This document shows, in pieces, positions 14,354 through 18,240 of a stretch of DNA of 18,240 bases (within the stretch, counting starts at the first letter, position 1; each line of letters begins with the position of its first letter). Below the pieces are notes generated by a model. That model did no database searches. It was not told where the DNA came from and saw only the letters and a program-made list of their open reading frames with translations. Origin of the DNA: Prevotellaceae bacterium (lineage in GTDB: Bacteria; Bacteroidota; Bacteroidia; Bacteroidales; UBA932); contig JAISRS010000289.1 in NCBI GenBank assembly GCA_031273485.1, positions 1-18,240 on the forward strand. The letters are read 5' to 3'. The translations under genes and the position numbers were made by a program.

Positions 14354-15178
14354 TTACTTTTTTCTTCTTTCAAGAATAAATTTCTTGGAATTTTTCTTCG
14401 GATTACGGGTTTTGTATCCTTTAGCCAGCAGTCCTTTTCTTGAGCGGGGATGACCTCCCGAAGCACGACCTTCGCCGCCTCCCATGGGGTGATCTACGGG
14501 GTTCATCACAACTCCTCTTACTCTTGGTCTGCGACCTTTCCAACGTTTTCTTCCTGCTTTTCCGTCAATTTCAAGACTGTGATCAGGATTCGATACCGAG
14601 CCGACTGTTGCTCTGCAAGTAATCAACACCATGCGTGTTTCGCCCGAAGGCAATTTCAGTACGGCATGTTTACCTTCACGGGCTAACAGTTGAGCATACG
14701 AACCGGCGCTGCGAGCCATCACTGCTCCCTGTCCGGGGTGCAGTTCTATGTTGTGGACAACTGTTCCTAAAGGTATTTCCGATAAAAATAATGTATTCCC
14801 GATTTCGGGAGCGATTCCGGCGCCCGACGCAATTTGTTGTCCTACTTTTAATCCGTTAGGCGCAACTATGTATCGTTTTTCTCCGTCGGTGTAAGCGACC
14901 AGAGCTATGCGCGAACTGCGGTTCGGGTCGTATTCAATGGTTTTTACCGTTGCGGTGATTCCGTCTTTATCGCGTTTAAAGTCAACTATACGATATCTGC
15001 GTTTATGACCTCCGCCTATATAGCGCATGGTCATTTTGCCTGTATTGTTACGTCCGCCTGTTTTTTTCAAGGGGGCTAACAAACTTTTTTCAGGTGAGGT
15101 CGAAGTAATATCATCGAATGTGCCTATCACCTTGTTTCTTGTTCCGGGTGTTACCGGTCTAAATTTTCTTACTCCCAT
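14354..15178 (-). CDS. rplB: 50S ribosomal protein L2 (uL2)
   Basis: One of the most conserved large-subunit proteins, needed for subunit association and peptidyl-transferase organisation. The 274 residues start MGVRKFRPVTPGTRNKVIGT and carry RYIGGGHKRRYRIVDFKRDK and the hallmark GVVMNPVDHPMGGGEGR; His230 corresponds to the E. coli His229 studied for catalytic support. The C-terminus is basic (LERRKK). It lies 5 nt downstream of rplW. Confidence 0.99.
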   Translation of the reverse strand: MGVRKFRPVTPGTRNKVIGTFDDITSTSPEKSLLAPLKKTGGRNNTGKMTMRYIGGGHKRRYRIVDFKRDKDGITATVKTIEYDPNRSSRIALVAYTDGEKRYIVAPNGLKVGQQIASGAGIAPEIGNTLFLSEIPLGTVVHNIELHPGQGAVMARSAGSYAQLLAREGKHAVLKLPSGETRMVLITCRATVGSVSNPDHSLEIDGKAGRKRWKGRRPRVRGVVMNPVDHPMGGGEGRASGGHPRSRKGLLAKGYKTRNPKKNSKKFILERRKK

Positions 15179-15183
15179 GGTTC

Positions 15184-15474
15184 TTAGATACTACTGTAAA
15201 AATCAATATTGTCGCCATCTTTAAGCGTGATTATTGCTTTCTTAAGGTGGTTTGTACGTCCTGTCAATAAACCTGATTTAGTAAAACGGCTTTTGCGTTT
15301 TCCTTTATAGTTCATTGTATTAATTGCTTCTACCGTCACTTTGTACTGCTCTTCAACTGCTTTTTTTATTTGCAATTTATCTGCTTTACGATCAACAATA
15401 AGAGCGTAACGGTTCAATTTCTCGCCTTGAAGCGTCATTTTTTCGGTAATTATCGGTTTTAATAATATTTCCAT
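15184..15474 (-). CDS. rplW: 50S ribosomal protein L23 (uL23)
   Basis: Exit-site protein that docks trigger factor and SRP. The 96 residues begin MEILLKPIITEKMTLQGEKL and show YALIVDRKADKLQIKKAVEE, VEAINTMNYKGKRKSRFT and the end KKAIITLKDGDNIDFYSSI, the usual small L23 form. It follows rplD after 12 nt and precedes rplB by 5 nt. Confidence 0.98.
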   Translation of the reverse strand: MEILLKPIITEKMTLQGEKLNRYALIVDRKADKLQIKKAVEEQYKVTVEAINTMNYKGKRKSRFTKSGLLTGRTNHLKKAIITLKDGDNIDFYSSI

Positions 15475-15486
15475 TTTCTTTCTTTT

Positions 15487-16119
15487 TTAAGATACGCCAA
15501 ACAAGTTATGAATTTTATTTATCGAATCTTCCACAAGAACCAGATTTGAGGCATTGAGAATATCATAAGTATTCAATTCCGATGCTCTTACGACTTTTAC
15601 TTTGGGTAAATTTCTGGATGATAAATATATATTACTGTTCGATTCGGCAAGTACTACTAACAGTTTTTTATCTGCAATATTCAGATTGTTGCTGATTTCC
15701 AAGAATTTTTTCGTTTTTGGTTCTTCAAACGAAAAATTTTCTATAACTATAATTGCATTTTCTTTTGCCTTATCCGAAAGTGCGCTGCGGCGAGCCAAAG
15801 ATTTAACTTTTTTGTTCAGTTTAAAACTGTAATCTCTGGGTACGGGACCAAAAGCACGACCGCCGCCTACATACGTCGGTGATTTGATGCTTCCGTGGCG
15901 AGCGCCTCCGGAGCCTTTTTGTTTAACAATTTTTTTGGTACTGTATGCTACTTCTGCCCTTTGTTTTGATTTGTGAGTACCTTGACGTTGATTTGCAAGA
16001 TATTGTTTCACATCCAAATACATCACATGTGTGTTTGGGTCTATGCCAAACACCGAATCATCGAGTTGCACTGTTTTCGACGATTTACTTCCATCTGTTT
16101 TATATAATGCTATTTCCAT
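15487..16119 (-). CDS. rplD: 50S ribosomal protein L4 (uL4)
   Basis: Large-subunit protein whose internal loop lines the exit tunnel with L22; in gammaproteobacteria it also controls the S10 operon, which cannot be judged here. The 210 residues begin MEIALYKTDGSKSSKTVQLD and contain the tunnel loop with KQKGSGGARHGSIKSPTYVG and GGGRAFGPVPRDYSFKLNKK. The C-terminal globular half has VVLAESNSNIYLSSRNL. It lies 5 nt after rplC. Confidence 0.99.
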   Translation of the reverse strand: MEIALYKTDGSKSSKTVQLDDSVFGIDPNTHVMYLDVKQYLANQRQGTHKSKQRAEVAYSTKKIVKQKGSGGARHGSIKSPTYVGGGRAFGPVPRDYSFKLNKKVKSLARRSALSDKAKENAIIVIENFSFEEPKTKKFLEISNNLNIADKKLLVVLAESNSNIYLSSRNLPKVKVVRASELNTYDILNASNLVLVEDSINKIHNLFGVS

Positions 16120-16124
16120 AATGT

Positions 16125-16745
16125 TTATCCCTCAATTATTAAATAGGAGCCTTTTGCTCCCGGTATTGAACCTTTAACCAACAATAAGTTATTTTCAGGA
16201 ATAACCTTTAGCACTCTCAAATTCACAACTTTCACTCTGTCGCCTCCCATGCGTCCGGCAAGTTTTTTGCCCGGAAACACGCGCGATGGATATGAAGATG
16301 CGCCTAATGAGCCTGGGGCGCGATTGCGGTTATGCTGACCGTGCGTACGACCGCCTACTCCGCTAAAACCATGACGTTTAACAACTCCTTGGAATCCTTT
16401 TCCTTTGGATATTCCAACTACGTCAACCCATGCTCCTTCTTTAAATAAATCCACGGTTACCGACTCGCCTAAAGTCAGTTCCTGTTCAAAATCGTTGGGA
16501 AATTCAACGAGTTTTTTCTTCGGTGTTGTTCCTGCTTTTTTAAAATGGAACAACAGCGGTTTGCTGGTGTTTTTTTCCTTCTTTTCGTCATAGGCAAGCT
16601 GAATTGCTTCATATCCGTCGATTTCAACGGATTTTACTTGCGTGACTACACATGGCCCAGCTTCAATCACGGTGCATGGGATATTTTTCCCATCTTCACC
16701 GAACACAGAAGTCATTCCGACTTTCTTTCCAATAATTCCCGGCAT
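16125..16745 (-). CDS. rplC: 50S ribosomal protein L3 (uL3)
   Basis: Large-subunit protein that initiates 50S assembly and whose loop approaches the peptidyl-transferase centre. The 206 residues open MPGIIGKKVGMTSVFGEDGK. They include the family signature GFQGVVKRHGFSGVGGRTHG, followed by GQHNRNRAPGSLGASSYPSR and FPGKKLAGRMGGDRVKV. It is separated from rpsJ by an unusually long 118-nt A/T-rich gap in which I see no convincing promoter. Confidence 0.99.
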   Translation of the reverse strand: MPGIIGKKVGMTSVFGEDGKNIPCTVIEAGPCVVTQVKSVEIDGYEAIQLAYDEKKEKNTSKPLLFHFKKAGTTPKKKLVEFPNDFEQELTLGESVTVDLFKEGAWVDVVGISKGKGFQGVVKRHGFSGVGGRTHGQHNRNRAPGSLGASSYPSRVFPGKKLAGRMGGDRVKVVNLRVLKVIPENNLLLVKGSIPGAKGSYLIIEG

Positions 16746-16863
16746 GTATAATTTAATTAATTATTTTGCACTTTATTAAGTACTTGTTTATAAAATTTTT
16801 TAATATATTAATATAGATAATACAGGTTTATTAAATGTCCTGTTGTTATTTATCGTTTTTTTC

Positions 16864-17169
16864 TTATACTTTGATTTCGACTTCCACTCCCGACGGTAAT
16901 TCCAATCTCATTAGAGCATCTACTGTTTTTGGGGTAGAGCTATATATGTCGAGCAGTCTTTTGAAATTGCTCAACTGAAATTGTTCCCGTGATTTTTTGT
17001 TCACGAATGTTGAACGATTCACGGTAAAAATCTTTGTTTGAGTCGGTAGCGGAATTGGTCCGCTTACTACCGCTCCGGTTGCTTTAACCGTCTTTACAAT
17101 CTTCTCAGCCGATTTATCTACTAAAGAATGATCGTATGATTTTAATTTTATTCTTATTTTTTGACTCAT
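16864..17169 (-). CDS. rpsJ: 30S ribosomal protein S10 (uS10) / NusE
   Basis: Head protein of the 30S subunit; as NusE it also joins NusB and NusG in antitermination complexes that couple transcription to translation. The 101 residues begin MSQKIRIKLKSYDHSLVDKS and contain KIVKTVKATGAVVSGPIPLP, the signature FTVNRSTFVNKKSREQF and the end LELPSGVEVEIKV. It is the first gene of the S10 cluster here. No fusA, rpsG or rpsL lies upstream within the window; instead there is repeat-rich non-coding DNA. Confidence 0.99.
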   Translation of the reverse strand: MSQKIRIKLKSYDHSLVDKSAEKIVKTVKATGAVVSGPIPLPTQTKIFTVNRSTFVNKKSREQFQLSNFKRLLDIYSSTPKTVDALMRLELPSGVEVEIKV

Positions 17170-17321
17170 TTTATTAAATTATTCGAGCATTTATATCTAA
17201 TTCATCAAATATTTTTTGTTTCCTTTTATCAAATATTTTTATTCTATTTTTATGCGTTTTGTAAATATAAGATACTGTTATCCTTTTATTTAATATCCAT
17301 TTAATTGTACAAAACGGCTTG

Positions 17322-17351
17322 CAAAGGTAGAAATTTATTTTTTAATGCAAA
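17322..17351 (-). promoter_or_regulatory. Bacteroidota-type promoter of the S10 cluster
   Basis: The minus strand reads TTTG (17348-17351), an 18-nt spacer, then TACCTTTG (17322-17329), an exact fit to TTTG plus TAnnTTTG at close to the expected spacing. It lies 153 nt upstream of the rpsJ ATG. Expected transcription start is near 17315, giving a leader of about 145 nt. It is the best promoter in the window. Confidence 0.7.
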
Positions 17352-17558
17352 ACATTTTTTTACTTTTTTTTGTTATTTTTTCGTTGTAATGTATTTTAAA
17401 CTGCCGTTTATCATCGCATAAATCACAATGTTACAATCAATAAACAAATTTTTTTCACCATATTATCTGTTGTTTGATTATTGTACATTTTTTTCAAACG
17501 TTTTTTATAAAATAAGTATTACAATTTTTTTAAAATTTAGTTTACACCGAAATTCAGA

Positions 17559-17637
17559 GGCTAAATCTTATTTTGAGGCGCTATGGAGGGAGGCGACGAT
17601 GAGGTTCCCTCCATAGACCTCAAAATAAGATTTAGCC
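17559..17637. repeat. 79-nt near-perfect hairpin (31 bp stem)
   Basis: The outer arms GGCTAAATCTTATTTTGAGG (17559-17578) and its exact reverse complement (17618-17637) enclose CTATGGAGGGA (17581-17591) and its exact reverse complement (17606-17616). Only CG opposite A interrupts the stem, and the loop is 14 nt. No T run follows on either strand, so it does not look like an intrinsic terminator. Resemblance is to a REP/MITE-type palindromic element. No target-site duplication is evident. Confidence 0.9.
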
Positions 17638-17939
17638 ACTTTAATCGGACTTGGTATGGACTTGGGGTAGCTTTGAACTGGAATTTTAATCGTACTTTAA
17701 TCAGACTTTAATCAGACTTTAATCGAACTTTAATCGAACTTGGGGGTAGCTTTGAACTGGAACTTCACTTGGACTTGGTACGGACTTGGGGTAGCTTTGA
17801 ACTGGAACTTCACTTGGACTTGGTACGGACTTGGTACGGATTTGGGGTAGCTTTGAACTGGGACTTTACTTGGACTTGGTATGGACTTGGTATGGACTTG
17901 GTATGGACTTGGGGTAGCTTTGAACTGGACGGTACGGAC
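17638..17939. repeat. Compound tandem array of 11-bp units
   Basis: Built from 11-mers such as ACTTTAATCAG, ACTTTAATCGA, ACTTGGTATGG and ACTTGGTACGG. A longer block GGGGTAGCTTTGAACTGG recurs five times (17664, 17743, 17788, 17844, 17911). The block spacings are 79, 45, 56 and 67, that is multiples of 11 plus 1 (plus 2 for the first, where an extra G is present). The array begins at the base after the 79-nt hairpin. Confidence 0.9.
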
Positions 17940-17959
17940 AAAGAAGAGGGAACATTTTT

Positions 17960-18044
17960 AAACACAAAGGGCGCAAAGTCTGCCGCAAAGAACGCAAAAC
18001 ATTTTTTTTGCGTTCCTTGCGGATTCTTTGCGCCCTTTGCGTTT
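17960..18044. repeat. 85-nt imperfect palindrome with CGCAAAG units
   Basis: The left arm (17960-17999) reads AAACACAAAGGGCGCAAAG then CCGCAAAGAACGCAAAA after a short mismatched stretch. The right arm (18004-18044) is its reverse complement with about six mismatches. CGCAAAG-like units recur within each arm. The loop is a few bases in a T run. It could fold into a stem of about 40 bp, and such CGCAAAG palindromes have the look of a dispersed intergenic element. Confidence 0.85.
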
Positions 18045-18083
18045 AAAACCCAACAATTTTTGTCATCGAATTATTTTAATCAC

Positions 18084-18107
18084 CGAATTGAACGAATTGA
18101 ACGAATT
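18084..18107. repeat. Short 9-bp direct repeats
   Basis: CGAATTGAA occurs at 18084-18092 and 18093-18101, with a partial CGAATT at 18102. It is a small tandem repeat in non-coding DNA with no visible function. Confidence 0.6.
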
Positions 18108-18223
18108 TAAAGGCTCTATAACGTTTTGTGTGGGTAAACGGGCGAACATTGTTTTTAACCTCATTTCCACCTAATTTGATTAACAAAACAACCTCAGTAG
18201 CCAATGTTGACCACAGAAACCCA

Positions 18224-18239
18224 ACCTCATTACCTCATT
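18224..18239. repeat. ACCTCATT direct repeat at the window edge
   Basis: Two adjacent copies of ACCTCATT (18224-18231 and 18232-18239) end at the window boundary; an AACCTCATTTCC copy also lies near 18158. The array may continue beyond the window. Confidence 0.4.
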
Positions 18240-18240
18240 A

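Larger units (their letters stand above)
17170..18240. other. Non-coding, repeat-rich region upstream of rpsJ
   Basis: No convincing gene is visible on either strand over 1,071 bases. From the rpsJ side, 17170-17320 is the A/T-rich leader, 17322-17351 the promoter, and 17352-17558 A/T-rich sequence with nothing recognised. Then come a 79-nt hairpin, an abutting 11-bp-unit array, an 85-nt imperfect palindrome, short 9-bp repeats and, at the edge, a repeated ACCTCATT. Frames open across the array are not coding: an 11-bp period shifts the frame at each unit. Confidence 0.8.

Noticed and set aside
16822..16843. ACAGG...CCTGT dyad between rpsJ and rplC
   Set aside because: Only a 5-bp stem with a 12-nt loop, no T run and no promoter nearby; insufficient evidence.
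17428..17616. Plus-strand open frame of 62 codons upstream of the array
   Set aside because: It runs through A/T-rich DNA into the hairpin arm, with no recognisable protein and no initiation signal.
17638..17939. CRISPR array
   Set aside because: Repeats are 11-18 bp and contiguous, without unique spacers of regular length, and no cas genes are present.
17769..18110. Plus-strand open frame of 113 codons rich in Trp, Gly and Leu
   Set aside because: It is made by the 11-bp tandem array and the adjoining palindrome. The period is not a multiple of three and there is no protein-like composition.

Overview
The window is almost entirely one block of minus-strand genes: the S10-spc-alpha ribosomal protein cluster of a Bacteroidota (Bacteroidales-like) bacterium. 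Three things support this assignment: the gene order with map-infA-rpmJ-rpsM-rpsK-rpsD-rpoA-rplQ after secY, protein sequences close to Bacteroides types (L17 opening MRHNKKFNHLGRTASHR, the 89-residue zinc-free S14), and TAnnTTTG-type promoter boxes. The genus cannot be assigned from the sequence. Transcription runs from high to low coordinates.

In transcription order, about 1.07 kb of non-coding, repeat-rich DNA (17170-18240) precedes rpsJ and contains the best promoter in the window. Then come rpsJ, rplC, rplD, rplW, rplB, rpsS, rplV, rpsC, rplP, rpmC, rpsQ, rplN, rplX, rplE and rpsN. Here the canonical order is interrupted. A gene for a small four-helix membrane protein (9768-10220) lies between rpsN and rpsH. 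A two-gene unit lies between rpsH and rplF: another four-helix membrane protein (8726-9187) and a membrane-anchored protein with a serine-peptidase-like S24/S26 signature (8018-8710). After them rplF, rplR, rpsE, rpmD, rplO and secY continue normally, then map, infA, rpmJ (38 codons), rpsM, rpsK, rpsD, rpoA and the start of rplQ, which runs off the left edge.

The ribosomal genes encode most of the core of both subunits. secY makes the translocon pore, map the N-terminal methionine peptidase, infA initiation factor 1 and rpoA the RNA polymerase alpha subunit. Gaps are mostly 0-60 nt, consistent with long polycistronic transcripts. Promoter-like TGCAAARGTA motifs (minus-strand TACYTTTGCA) occur at three places: before rpsJ, before rplF just after the inserted pair, and before map. 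The cluster is therefore probably transcribed in at least three overlapping segments.

The most unusual content is (1) the three unrecognised membrane-associated genes placed on both sides of rpsH, with a probable new promoter and a perfect dyad restoring expression of rplF onward; and (2) the region upstream of rpsJ, with a 79-nt near-perfect hairpin, an abutting roughly 300-bp array built from 11-bp units, and a second 85-nt imperfect palindrome, where fusA/rpsG/rpsL would often be found. Smaller oddities are an insertion of about 30 residues in L17, an Arg/Asp/Asn-rich tail on S3, and loss of part of the zinc site in L36.
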